Shown: positions 1 to 11,057 of the stretch, in pieces
Layout of the letters: each line of letters begins with the position of its first letter
Position numbering within the stretch: position 1 is the first letter of the stretch
Assembly: GCA_037143175.1 (NCBI GenBank)
Contig: JBAWZF010000007.1
Location: 22,003-86,002 of the forward strand
From: a bacterium
GTDB lineage: Bacteria > Verrucomicrobiota > Kiritimatiellia > CAIKKV01 > CAITUY01
Direction: 5' to 3'
Length of the DNA: 64,000 nt
Notes under the pieces: model-generated
What the model was told of the DNA's origin: nothing
What the model saw: only the letters and a program-made list of their open reading frames with translations
Database searches by the model: none
Position numbers and translations under genes: made by a program

Positions 1-2
1 CA

Positions 3-656
3 ATGTTGTTTGTGGCGGGGGCCCGCATCAAGCCTCTGGTACTACTGGGGGGGGGTGGAGTGGCGGCTGTGATGCTCGTGCTTGCGGCGGTAGCGCTGCC
101 GGAGCAGATGGGAATGACGCCTGAGCATCAGGAAAAATTTTTTCATGCCATCCGGTTGAGCGAATATCAGCGAGACCGGATTGAGGTGTTTTTGCAGCCT
201 GGAAAAGATCCGATGGGCACGGGTTGGAATAAGCGGCAATCCGAAATAGCTGTGGGTTCAGGGGGGCTTACGGGTAAAGGGTACTTGGGCGGAACGCAGA
301 ATATTCTGGGTTTCCTGCCGCGTACGGTGGCTCCGACGGATTTCATTTTTTCGGTTATTACGGAGGAATTGGGTTTTTTGGGAGCTTTAGGCGTGTTGAC
401 GATGTATGGTGGGCTGGTGGTGTGCGGTTTATATGCTGCCATGATGGCGCGCGATAAAATGGGACGGGTGTTGTGTGTGGGTATTGTAATGATGGTATTC
501 ACGCATGCTTTTGTAAATATGGCAATGACCATTGGGGTGTTGCCAGTGGTGGGGATCCCTCTGCCGCTGGTCAGCTACGGTGGGACATTTATGGTAATTA
601 CTCTGTTTGCTTTAGGTTTGATTCAAAGTGTGTATGTGCGACGGCCGGGATTGTGA
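3..656 (+). CDS. rodA: Rod-shape-determining protein RodA, C-terminal part (partial)
   Basis: SEDS-family peptidoglycan glycosyltransferase of the elongation machinery, an integral inner-membrane protein that works with a class B PBP. Only the last ~217 residues are here and the 5' end lies outside the window, so the ATG at position 3 should not be taken as the start. The family signature is clear: a GKGYLGGTQ segment, then FLPRTVAPTDFIFSVITEELG, and a final G-I-P-L-P-L-VSYGG motif before the last membrane helix. RodA is preferred over FtsW because of the LGFLPRTVAPTDFIF type of segment, but the two families are close. An RNase E/G gene follows 25 bp downstream on the same strand, as is common in many bacteria. 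Confidence 0.85.
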   Translation: MLFVAGARIKPLVLLGGGGVAAVMLVLAAVALPEQMGMTPEHQEKFFHAIRLSEYQRDRIEVFLQPGKDPMGTGWNKRQSEIAVGSGGLTGKGYLGGTQNILGFLPRTVAPTDFIFSVITEELGFLGALGVLTMYGGLVVCGLYAAMMARDKMGRVLCVGIVMMVFTHAFVNMAMTIGVLPVVGIPLPLVSYGGTFMVITLFALGLIQSVYVRRPGL

Positions 657-681
657 CCGTTGTCAGGAAAGGATGTGCTGA

Positions 682-2283
682 ATGTTTGGATTTCGTTTTG
701 GAAGAAAGAGTTTTAAGCGGGAGATTGTGATTAATGCCGAGAGTCTGGAGACCCGTGTGGCGGTTCTGGAGAACGGTAAACTGGAGGAGTTCCAGGTTGA
801 GCACCCCACCGAGGAACGGATTGTGGGGGGGATTTATAAAGGGGTGATTAAAAACCTGGAAGATGGGTTGCAGGCCGCTTTTGTGGATATTGGCCTTAAG
901 AAAAATGCATTCCTGCATTATTGGGATATGATTCCGGAAGATGCAGCCCGCCTGGAGGCGGCGGAGGATATCACGATCAGAAATATGACGAAGAAAAAAC
1001 GTCATACAAGCGCGGAAATTGCCCGAATGTTTCCCATCGGTTCTGAAATTGTGGTTCAGGTCACCAAGGGGCCGATCAGCACCAAAGGGCCGCGGGTAAC
1101 AGCAAACCTGAGTATTCCGGGGCGGTATCTGGTGATGTTGCCCGGTAGTAATTTAAAAGGTGTTTCGCGTAAGATTGAAGACGAAAAAGAGCGGCAGCGC
1201 CTGAAGAAAGTGCTGGCCCGGCTTCCCACGCCCGAGGGTGTTGGCTTGATTATCCGTACGGCCGGCATGGGCGCCCAGCAACGCAGCTTCGTTCGCGACA
1301 TGCGGGCGATGGTGGATGTGTGGGGAGAGATTAGTCGCGGGATCCGGGAGACACCGGCCCCGTGCTGTTTATATGAAGAACTCGACCTTGTGGAGCGCGT
1401 GGTGCGGGACTGGCTGACAGAAGATATTGACCGCATTGTGGTGGATGATCCGCTTAAGGTGGAGCGTATTAAAGATCTGGCCTCGAAAATTTCGCGGCGT
1501 GTCCGGTCCCGCATTCAGCAGTACGAGGGGGCGGCTCCGATCTTTGACCACTTTAATATCGAACGCCAGCTTGAAAATGCATTTGCCCGCAAGGTGATGC
1601 TGAAGTCAGGCGGATATATTATTTTCGAGGAGACCGAGGCGCTGATTTCCGTGGATGTTAATACTGGCCGGCACAAGGGGGCACAATCCCAGGAAGATGT
1701 GATATTCGAAGTTAACACGGAAGCGGCTGAGGAAGTGGCGCGTCAGCTCAGGTTGCGAAATGTCGGCGGGTTGATCGTGGTTGATTTTATCGACATGAAG
1801 CAGAAGAAAAACAGAAACGCCGTATATAAAACGATCAAAGACGCCCTGCATCGCGATAAGGCCAAGACCAATGTTCTGCAAATTTCCCATCTTGGATTGC
1901 TGGAAATGACCCGGCAGCGTGTGGATGAGGGCGTGCTCTCCTCCATGTTTGTGGATTGTCCGTATTGCAAGGGCAAGGGGAGCGTGAAGTCGCCGCTTTC
2001 CATGAGTGTTGAGATTCAACGCCAGATCGTGGCTGTGATGCGCCGGTTTAAAGATTCAGGCCAGAACCGGAAATTACAGATTGTCGTTCACCCCACGGTG
2101 TTGGAGCGGTTGCGTAAAGAGGATGAAGCCGTTCTTGTTAATTTAGAAAGCAAATTTGCGGGCTTTTTGAGCTTCAGGGCTGATCCGGGGCGCCATGTAG
2201 AAGATTTTGATGTCCGGAATGCGGAAACCAGCGAGATGTATTTTACCACCATTTCAAAACCAGCAGAGTCCCGTCCGGGCTGA
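682..2283 (+). CDS. rng: Ribonuclease E/G family endoribonuclease
   Basis: Endoribonuclease for RNA turnover and rRNA processing. The 533-residue protein has an N-terminal S1-like RNA-binding domain (about residues 37-130, GGIYKGVIKNLEDGLQAAFVDIG) that carries a charged insertion near residues 95-115. The two catalytic metal-binding aspartates are visible as D325 in DVNTG and D368 in VDFIDM, with the same 43-residue spacing as in E. coli RNase E. The zinc-link CPYC (C426, C429) is also present. There is no long C-terminal degradosome scaffold, so the length matches RNase G or a short RNase E; the symbol is therefore tentative. The start has an AGGAAAGGA-like ribosome-binding site just upstream. 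The gene lies directly after rodA, consistent with a cell-shape/mre-type operon. Confidence 0.9.
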   Translation: MFGFRFGRKSFKREIVINAESLETRVAVLENGKLEEFQVEHPTEERIVGGIYKGVIKNLEDGLQAAFVDIGLKKNAFLHYWDMIPEDAARLEAAEDITIRNMTKKKRHTSAEIARMFPIGSEIVVQVTKGPISTKGPRVTANLSIPGRYLVMLPGSNLKGVSRKIEDEKERQRLKKVLARLPTPEGVGLIIRTAGMGAQQRSFVRDMRAMVDVWGEISRGIRETPAPCCLYEELDLVERVVRDWLTEDIDRIVVDDPLKVERIKDLASKISRRVRSRIQQYEGAAPIFDHFNIERQLENAFARKVMLKSGGYIIFEETEALISVDVNTGRHKGAQSQEDVIFEVNTEAAEEVARQLRLRNVGGLIVVDFIDMKQKKNRNAVYKTIKDALHRDKAKTNVLQISHLGLLEMTRQRVDEGVLSSMFVDCPYCKGKGSVKSPLSMSVEIQRQIVAVMRRFKDSGQNRKLQIVVHPTVLERLRKEDEAVLVNLESKFAGFLSFRADPGRHVEDFDVRNAETSEMYFTTISKPAESRPG

Positions 2284-2340
2284 TTTGGTGGAGTGAAATT
2301 GAGTGGAGAATAAAAAAAACTAAAAAGAATTATAATCCTG

Positions 2341-2368
2341 TTGACAGTAAATCAGCGTATGGTAGATT
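2341..2368 (+). promoter_or_regulatory. Sigma70-like promoter for the tRNA-Thr/tuf unit
   Basis: A consensus -35 TTGACA (2341-2346) is followed after 16 bases by a -10-like TAGATT (2363-2368). It lies in the AT-rich gap after the RNase gene and about 145 bases before tRNA-Thr, in the right orientation to drive tRNA-Thr, tuf and perhaps the following genes. Assigned by eye; the start of transcription is not known. Confidence 0.5.
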
Positions 2369-2510
2369 TTGCGGTCTGTTTTTGGGATGAGTCCATAAGT
2401 TGAGTGTGAATTACTTGGCAGGGAGCGAATTTCCCGTTGTCGGATTTGATGAAGGCAACAGGAAGTCGTCTTTTTGTGTTTGTTGGAAGCTAAGGTGGAA
2501 AAATCGCGAG

Positions 2511-2586
2511 GCCCCCGTAGCTCAGTTGGTAGAGCACGTCCTTGGTAAGGACGAGGTCAGCGGTTCGATCCCGCTCGTGGGCTCCA
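2511..2586 (+). tRNA. tRNA-Thr (anticodon GGT)
   Basis: A full cloverleaf is visible: D-arm GCTCAGTTGGTAGAGC, anticodon stem CGTCC/GGACG around the loop TTGGTAA (anticodon GGT), T-arm AGCGG/CCGCT with loop TTCGATC, and encoded CCA at 2584-2586. The 7-bp acceptor stem GCCCCCG/CGTGGGC has one C-U mismatch at pair 5:68, which is A-U in most close relatives of this tRNA as I recall them. It sits immediately upstream of tuf, a classic tRNA-tuf arrangement. Confidence 0.93.
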
Positions 2587-2654
2587 TAATTTTGAATGAC
2601 CGGATTGGCTGGTCAAAGTGGAACTGAAAAAGAGAATAAACTAGGAGTACGACT

Positions 2655-3863
2655 ATGGCGAAAGAAACGTTTAGCAGAACCAAGCCGCATGTGAATGTGG
2701 GTACGATCGGGCACGTTGACCATGGCAAGACCACCTTGACGGCGGCCCTTACCTATGTTCAGTCGTTATGCGGGTTGAGCACATATATCAAATATGATCA
2801 GGTTGCCAAGGCCTCAGAGTCTCAGGGGCGTCGTGATCCGACCAAGATTTTGACCATTGCGACATCGCATGTTGAATACAGTTCGGTTAATCGCCATTAT
2901 GCGCACGTTGACTGTCCGGGTCATGCTGACTATGTTAAGAATATGATTACCGGTGCGGCTCAGATGGATGGCGCCATTCTGGTGGTGAGCGCGTCTGATG
3001 GACCGATGCCTCAGACCCGTGAGCACATCCTGCTTGCCCGTCAGGTCGGTGTGCCCAAGGTTGTCGTGTTCCTGAACAAGGTTGATACCGTTGATGATCC
3101 TGAATTGCTGGATCTTGTTGAGCTCGAGATTCGTGAATTGCTGAGTAAGTATGATTACCCCGGCGACGATACCCCGATCATTCGTGGTAGCGCCTTGGGT
3201 GCGATCAAGGCGACCACGGCGGATGATCCTGCGTGTCAGTGCATCAAGGACTTGATGAACGCGTTGGATACGTTTATTCCGGAACCTGTCCGGGTTATTG
3301 ACCAGGCGTTCCTGCTTTCGATCGAAGATGTATTCTCGATTGAAGGTCGTGGTACCGTGGTAACCGGTCGTATCGAGCGTGGTATCATCAAGGTCGGCGA
3401 AGAAGTTGAAATCGTCGGGTTGAAGCCTACGGTTAAGACGATTGTTACCGGCGTCGAGATGTTCCGCAAGTTATTGGATCAGGGACAGGCTGGTGATAAT
3501 GTCGGCTGTCTGCTTCGTAGCACCAAGAAGGAAGATGTTGAGCGCGGCCAGGTGTTGGCTAAGCCTGGTTCTATCACTCCTCACACAACGTTCAAGTGCG
3601 AAGTTTATGTGTTGAGCAAGGAAGAGGGTGGTCGTCACACCCCGTTCTTCAAGGGTTATCGTCCTCAGTTCTACTTCCGTACCACGGACGTGACAGGCGA
3701 CATTACGTTGCCTGACGGTGTTGAGATGGTGATGCCAGGTGATAATATCAGCATGACGGTTACGCTGATTGCACCGATCGCCATGGAGAAGTCCATGCGT
3801 TTCGCTATCCGTGAGGGTGGCCGTACGGTGGGTGCCGGTACTGTGTCTGAAATTCTGCAATAA
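2655..3863 (+). CDS. tuf: Elongation factor Tu, with a diverged switch I
   Basis: GTPase that delivers aminoacyl-tRNA to the ribosome. The protein has 402 residues and all three domains. The P-loop GHVDHGKT (19-26), DCPGH, NKVD and the domain 2 and 3 motifs ([32 protein letters not shown]) are intact. Residues about 36-69 are unusual. The near-invariant D-x-D-K-A-P-E-E-x-A-R-G-I-T-I-N is replaced by [12 protein letters not shown], then [11 protein letters not shown], so the RGITI effector loop reads KILTI and about five residues are added. The magnesium-binding threonine (T67 here) is kept. The frame is open throughout, so this is not a simple frameshift. The gene is in a tRNA-Thr/tuf unit and not between fusA and rpsJ. 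A second, canonical tuf may exist outside the window. Confidence 0.96.
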   Translation: MAKETFSRTKPHVNVGTIGHVDHGKTTLTAALTYVQSLCGLSTYIKYDQVAKASESQGRRDPTKILTIATSHVEYSSVNRHYAHVDCPGHADYVKNMITGAAQMDGAILVVSASDGPMPQTREHILLARQVGVPKVVVFLNKVDTVDDPELLDLVELEIRELLSKYDYPGDDTPIIRGSALGAIKATTADDPACQCIKDLMNALDTFIPEPVRVIDQAFLLSIEDVFSIEGRGTVVTGRIERGIIKVGEEVEIVGLKPTVKTIVTGVEMFRKLLDQGQAGDNVGCLLRSTKKEDVERGQVLAKPGSITPHTTFKCEVYVLSKEEGGRHTPFFKGYRPQFYFRTTDVTGDITLPDGVEMVMPGDNISMTVTLIAPIAMEKSMRFAIREGGRTVGAGTVSEILQ

Positions 3864-3869
3864 TTAATC

Positions 3870-3914
3870 GTCCGGCTGAGGTCGGACAATTTTGTCCGGG
3901 CGGTTCGCCGCCCG
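3870..3914 (+). promoter_or_regulatory. Two hairpins between tuf and rpmG
   Basis: Soon after the tuf stop there is a stem GTCCG/CGGAC followed by AATTTT. Next comes a 7-bp stem CGGGCGG/CCGCCCG closed by a TTCG tetraloop (3897-3914). The second has no U-tract, so it may be an RNA processing or attenuation element rather than a full terminator. Confidence 0.4.
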
Positions 3915-3935
3915 TACACTTAAGGATGGTTTGAA

Positions 3936-4088
3936 ATGCCGAGGGAACTGGTCACTCTCGCTTGTACCGAGTGCAAGCGGCGTAATTATACGACTACGAA
4001 GAACAAACGGCTTACTCCGGATCGTATGGAGATAAAGAAGTACTGCCGATTTGAGAAGAAGCATACGGTGCATAAGGAGACCCGTTAA
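3936..4088 (+). CDS. rpmG: 50S ribosomal protein L33
   Basis: Small 50-residue large-subunit protein. The product begins [18 protein letters not shown] and ends ...[12 protein letters not shown], the typical L33 pattern (x-CTECKxRNYTTxKN, then LEIKKYCxxxKKHTxHKETR). Only one CxxC pair (CTEC) plus a lone later Cys (KYC) is seen, so zinc binding is uncertain. It lies between tuf and tRNA-Trp/secE, the standard position. An AAGGATGG-type ribosome-binding site lies about 9 bases before the ATG. Confidence 0.93.
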   Translation: MPRELVTLACTECKRRNYTTTKNKRLTPDRMEIKKYCRFEKKHTVHKETR

Positions 4089-4103
4089 GGGTTTGCCAGA
4101 TAT

Positions 4104-4179
4104 AGGCCAGTAGCTCAATTGGCAGAGCGCCGGTCTCCAAAACCGGAGGTTGGGGGTTCGATGCCCTCCTGGCCTGCCA
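4104..4179 (+). tRNA. tRNA-Trp (anticodon CCA)
   Basis: Cloverleaf with acceptor AGGCCAG/CTGGCCT, D-arm GCTCAATTGGCAGAGC, anticodon stem CCGGT/ACCGG around CTCCAAA (anticodon CCA), T-arm loop TTCGATG, discriminator G and encoded CCA at 4177-4179. It lies between rpmG and secE, a position seen in many bacteria. Confidence 0.95.
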
Positions 4180-4199
4180 AATCAGCACGGAGTAATCTA

Positions 4200-4406
4200 G
4201 TGAGCAAAATAGGCGATAGCTTTCAGAAGGTTCAGTTCTTTCTTGCGGATGTGAAGAATGAGCTGCGTAAATCGACCTGGCCCACCCGTGGGGAATTGGT
4301 TGAGTCGACCGTGGTGGTGATTCTGTCAGTTGTATTATTTGCGGTTTTTATTGGTCTTTGCGACGTGGTTTTGAGGCAGGCGATTGGCTTGCTGGCGCGT
4401 CACTAA
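4200..4406 (+). CDS. secE: Preprotein translocase subunit SecE
   Basis: Small inner-membrane subunit that stabilises SecY in the general secretion channel. From the GTG at 4200 the product has 68 residues. It has an amphipathic cytoplasmic segment containing the SecE signature V-K-N-E-L-R-K-S-T-W-P-T-R-x-E-L, then one membrane helix (about residues 38-62). The GTG is chosen because an ACGGAG ribosome-binding site lies 8-9 bases upstream; earlier in-frame starts fall inside tRNA-Trp. The single-helix form is usual outside Enterobacteria. nusG follows after 24 bp. Confidence 0.92.
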   Translation: MSKIGDSFQKVQFFLADVKNELRKSTWPTRGELVESTVVVILSVVLFAVFIGLCDVVLRQAIGLLARH

Positions 4407-4430
4407 CTTTATAGCAAGTCCGGGGTTTTC

Positions 4431-4982
4431 ATGAGTGAAAAACAATGGTTTGTGCTTCATACGTTGACTGGCCAGGAGGCGAAGGTCAAGGAAAGCATTG
4501 AGCGTCGCCTGGACAAGGAAGAGATGCGCGCCTATGTGGATCAGGTATTGATCCCTACGGAAAAAGTGTCTGAGACCAAAAAAGGGGTTAAGAGTGTCAT
4601 TACGCGGAAGTTTTTCCCGGGCTATGTCCTCGTAAGTATGTCCCTTTATGGTGACGATCGTAAAGTGATTGAGACCGTTTGGTATTTTATTCGCGAAACG
4701 CCGGGTGTGATTGGATTTGTTGGTGGAGATCGGCCGGCGCCTCTCCGGCCCGATGAAGTAGAACGGCTCCTGTTCCAAGTGGAAGAGAAGAAAGAGAAAG
4801 TTAAGCCGAAAGTGATTTATGACCTGGGTGAGACGGTCAAGATTACGGATGGCCCTTTCATGAATTTTACAGGAACTGTGGATGAAGTGGATGCGGATCG
4901 CGGGAAGCTTAAGGTCTCGGTTGCGATTTTTGGTCGCACGGCACCCGTGGAACTGGAGTACTGGCAGGTTGAGAGGCAATAA
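4431..4982 (+). CDS. nusG: Transcription termination/antitermination protein NusG
   Basis: General elongation factor that binds RNA polymerase and couples it to Rho or to the ribosome. The 183-residue protein has the NGN domain ([23 protein letters not shown] at the start; [23 protein letters not shown]) and a C-terminal KOW domain (about residues 128-180, [23 protein letters not shown]). Its place between secE and rplK identifies it as the housekeeping copy. A divergent paralogue is encoded at 34,024. Confidence 0.97.
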   Translation: MSEKQWFVLHTLTGQEAKVKESIERRLDKEEMRAYVDQVLIPTEKVSETKKGVKSVITRKFFPGYVLVSMSLYGDDRKVIETVWYFIRETPGVIGFVGGDRPAPLRPDEVERLLFQVEEKKEKVKPKVIYDLGETVKITDGPFMNFTGTVDEVDADRGKLKVSVAIFGRTAPVELEYWQVERQ

Positions 4983-5031
4983 GCCTACGGATTTGCGGGT
5001 TTCTCGCTAAATCAGATGTCGAGGGAAAGAT

Positions 5032-5457
5032 ATGGCAAAGAAAGTAACAGGAAAAATCAAGCTGCAGATTCCCGCCGGGCAGGCGAATCCGGCACCCCCA
5101 GTCGGGCCGGCACTTGGCCAGCACGGGGTGAATATCATGCAGTTTTGTAAGGAATTTAACGCGGCCACGCAGAATAGTGCTGGCTTGGTGATACCGGTGG
5201 TTATAACCGTTTACCAGGACCGCTCATTCACGTTTATCACGAAGAGCCCGCCCGCCTCATCTTTGTTGAAGCGGTCTGCAGGATTGGCCAAGGGTTCAGC
5301 CCAGCCGAACCGCGACAAGGTTGGCAAGGTGACGCCCCAGCAGGTGCTGGAAATTGCGCGCCAGAAGATGAACGATCTGAATGCGACAGACGAAAACCAC
5401 GCCGCCCGCATGATTGAGGGGACGGCTCGCAGCATGGGAATCGAGGTAATTCGTTAG
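5032..5457 (+). CDS. rplK: 50S ribosomal protein L11
   Basis: Protein of the GTPase-associated centre that binds 23S rRNA helices 43/44. It has 141 residues, the usual length. The N-terminal [34 protein letters not shown] block and the C-terminal rRNA-binding ...[24 protein letters not shown] block are both intact. An AGGGAAAG ribosome-binding site precedes the ATG. rplA starts 2 bp after the stop, so the two are translationally close. Confidence 0.98.
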   Translation: MAKKVTGKIKLQIPAGQANPAPPVGPALGQHGVNIMQFCKEFNAATQNSAGLVIPVVITVYQDRSFTFITKSPPASSLLKRSAGLAKGSAQPNRDKVGKVTPQQVLEIARQKMNDLNATDENHAARMIEGTARSMGIEVIR

Positions 5458-5459
5458 CC

Positions 5460-6143
5460 ATGGCGACGCACGGAAAAAAATATCGTAAGGTGGCAGAAAA
5501 GACTGAAAACAAGGTTTACACCGCGTTAGAGGCCATCAGCTTCCTGAAGGCAAATAAAATTGCCAAATTTGATGAAACCGCCGAACTCGCAATTCGGCTT
5601 GGTGTGGATACCAAGAAGACAGATCAGACTGTTCGTGGCACCGTTGCGCTGCCGCATGGAACCGGTAAAGTTGTACGTGTCGCTGTTTTTGCAGCAGGTG
5701 CGGCGGCGGATGCGGCTCGGGCGGCTGGTGCAGATTTCGTGGGTAACGACGATCTAATTGAAAAGGTCAAAGGGGGCTGGGTTGATTTTGATATTGCGAT
5801 CGCGACACCCGATGCCATGAAGGAAGTCCGCAAGCTAGGAAAGGTCTTGGGCCCTCGTGGTCTCATGCCTAATCCGAAAACCGGAACAGTCTCGGATGAT
5901 ACCGCTTCTGCGGTTCGTGAGAGCAAGGCCGGGCGTGTGGAGTATCGGATGGATCGTAACGGTAACGTGCAGGTTCCCTTTGGGAAGCTGTCTTTCGATG
6001 CCGCCAAGCTTCTGGATAATGTCAATGCTGTGATTGCGGCGGTCGCGTCCGCTCGTCCGGCTGCGGCGAAGGGTGTCTTTATTAAACGTTGTACGCTGAG
6101 TTCCACGATGGGGGTTGGCCTCCGCGTTGATGTGCGTGAGTAA
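5460..6143 (+). CDS. rplA: 50S ribosomal protein L1
   Basis: Large-subunit protein of the L1 stalk that guides exit of the E-site tRNA. In many bacteria it also represses the L11 operon. The 227-residue product starts MATHGKKYRKVAEK and has the diagnostic LGPRGLMPNPKTGTVSDD motif in its middle, and ...FIKRCTLSSTMGVGLRVDV at the end. The ATG lies 2 bp after rplK. Confidence 0.98.
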   Translation: MATHGKKYRKVAEKTENKVYTALEAISFLKANKIAKFDETAELAIRLGVDTKKTDQTVRGTVALPHGTGKVVRVAVFAAGAAADAARAAGADFVGNDDLIEKVKGGWVDFDIAIATPDAMKEVRKLGKVLGPRGLMPNPKTGTVSDDTASAVRESKAGRVEYRMDRNGNVQVPFGKLSFDAAKLLDNVNAVIAAVASARPAAAKGVFIKRCTLSSTMGVGLRVDVRE

Positions 6144-6160
6144 CGAAAAGGTTGGGTTCA

Positions 6161-6679
6161 ATGAGACCAGAAAAACAATCAATTCTAGGGGAAATTACTT
6201 CCCAGGTGAACGATTCAACCTTTGTTTTTGTCGCGGATTATCGCGGCATGAAGGTAGAGCAGTTCTCTGAACTTCGCCGGAAACTCGGCAAAGTGGGTGC
6301 GCGGATGCAAGTGGTGAAAAACCGTTTTTTGCGTCTGATCACCAAAGAAAAGGGATGGCAGCATCTGGATACGTCACTGAAGGGGCAGTCAGCCATTGTG
6401 ACGGGGTCAGATGTGGTTCAGGCAGCGAAGACGATTAAGCAGTTTTGTTCTGCGAATAAGTTGCCTGTTGTGAAAGCAGGGGTAATGGGGAATGTGATCT
6501 TGACATCCTCTCAGATCGATGACCTTGCAGAACTGCCTCCTCGCGAAGTGTTGTTGAGTCAGTTGGTGGGTACTGTGGCGGCTCCGCTTACGCGCTTGGT
6601 TGGCGTGCTGAAGCAAAAGGTGTCATCCATTGTGTACGTGTTGAAGGCAATTGAGGACAAAAAGAACGCAACGAAGTGA
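6161..6679 (+). CDS. rplJ: 50S ribosomal protein L10
   Basis: Base of the ribosomal stalk, which carries the L7/L12 dimers on its C-terminal helix. The product has 172 residues from the ATG at 6161. An in-frame TTG at 6152 is possible but has poorer spacing to the AAAAGG ribosome-binding site. Typical segments are VADYRGMKVEQFSELRRKL, V-V-K-N-R-F and the LPPREVLLSQLVGTVAAPLTRLVGVL block. rplL follows after 36 bp. Confidence 0.96.
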   Translation: MRPEKQSILGEITSQVNDSTFVFVADYRGMKVEQFSELRRKLGKVGARMQVVKNRFLRLITKEKGWQHLDTSLKGQSAIVTGSDVVQAAKTIKQFCSANKLPVVKAGVMGNVILTSSQIDDLAELPPREVLLSQLVGTVAAPLTRLVGVLKQKVSSIVYVLKAIEDKKNATK

Positions 6680-6715
6680 CGTTTGAGTGTAGTTGATTAG
6701 GAAGGGAGATATACC

Positions 6716-7114
6716 ATGTCTGAAGAAATCAAGTTGGATGCGAAAATGGAAGAGATTGTTAAGGCTGTTGAAAACATGACCGTTTTGGAGCTCTCGCAGC
6801 TCGTGAAGGGTCTTGAACAACGTTTGGGTGTTACGGCATCTGCCCCGATGGGTATGATGGCGGCAGCTCCTGCTGGCGCTCCTGCGGCAGCTGCGGCAGA
6901 GAAAACCGAATTCAATGTCATTCTTGCGGCCGCTGGCAGCAATAAAATTGGTGTTATCAAGGAAATCCGTGGCATTACTGGGCTCGGCTTGAAGGAATCC
7001 AAGGACCTTGTCGAAGGCGCTCCGAAGTCCGTTAAAGAAGGTATTACCAAGGACGAAGCCGCCAAGATCAAGGAACTCCTTGAGAAGGCTGGCGCGACCG
7101 TCGAAATCAAGTAA
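6716..7114 (+). CDS. rplL: 50S ribosomal protein L7/L12
   Basis: Stalk protein that recruits translational GTPases. The product has 132 residues: an N-terminal dimerisation helix pair, an Ala/Pro-rich hinge (about residues 40-60) and the C-terminal factor-binding domain with [19 protein letters not shown] and [35 protein letters not shown] segments. A strong AAGGGAG ribosome-binding site precedes it. A small CCCTG/CAGGG hairpin (7115-7127) follows the stop, before rpoB. Confidence 0.98.
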   Translation: MSEEIKLDAKMEEIVKAVENMTVLELSQLVKGLEQRLGVTASAPMGMMAAAPAGAPAAAAAEKTEFNVILAAAGSNKIGVIKEIRGITGLGLKESKDLVEGAPKSVKEGITKDEAAKIKELLEKAGATVEIK

Positions 7115-7201
7115 CCCTGTTTCAGGGTGGTGTGTTACGACGGGCGGTCGATTGGCCGCGGTGTTGGTGTCCTGGAAACCCGGTGCAACAGGTGCTTGGA
7201 T

Positions 7202-11029
<3,828 letters not shown>

Positions 11030-11057
11030 CGGAGGCGGCGGTAACGCTGAGTCACCT

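Noticed and set aside
2400..2627. 75-codon open frame across tRNA-Thr
   Set aside because: Overlaps a complete tRNA gene; no homology-like pattern.
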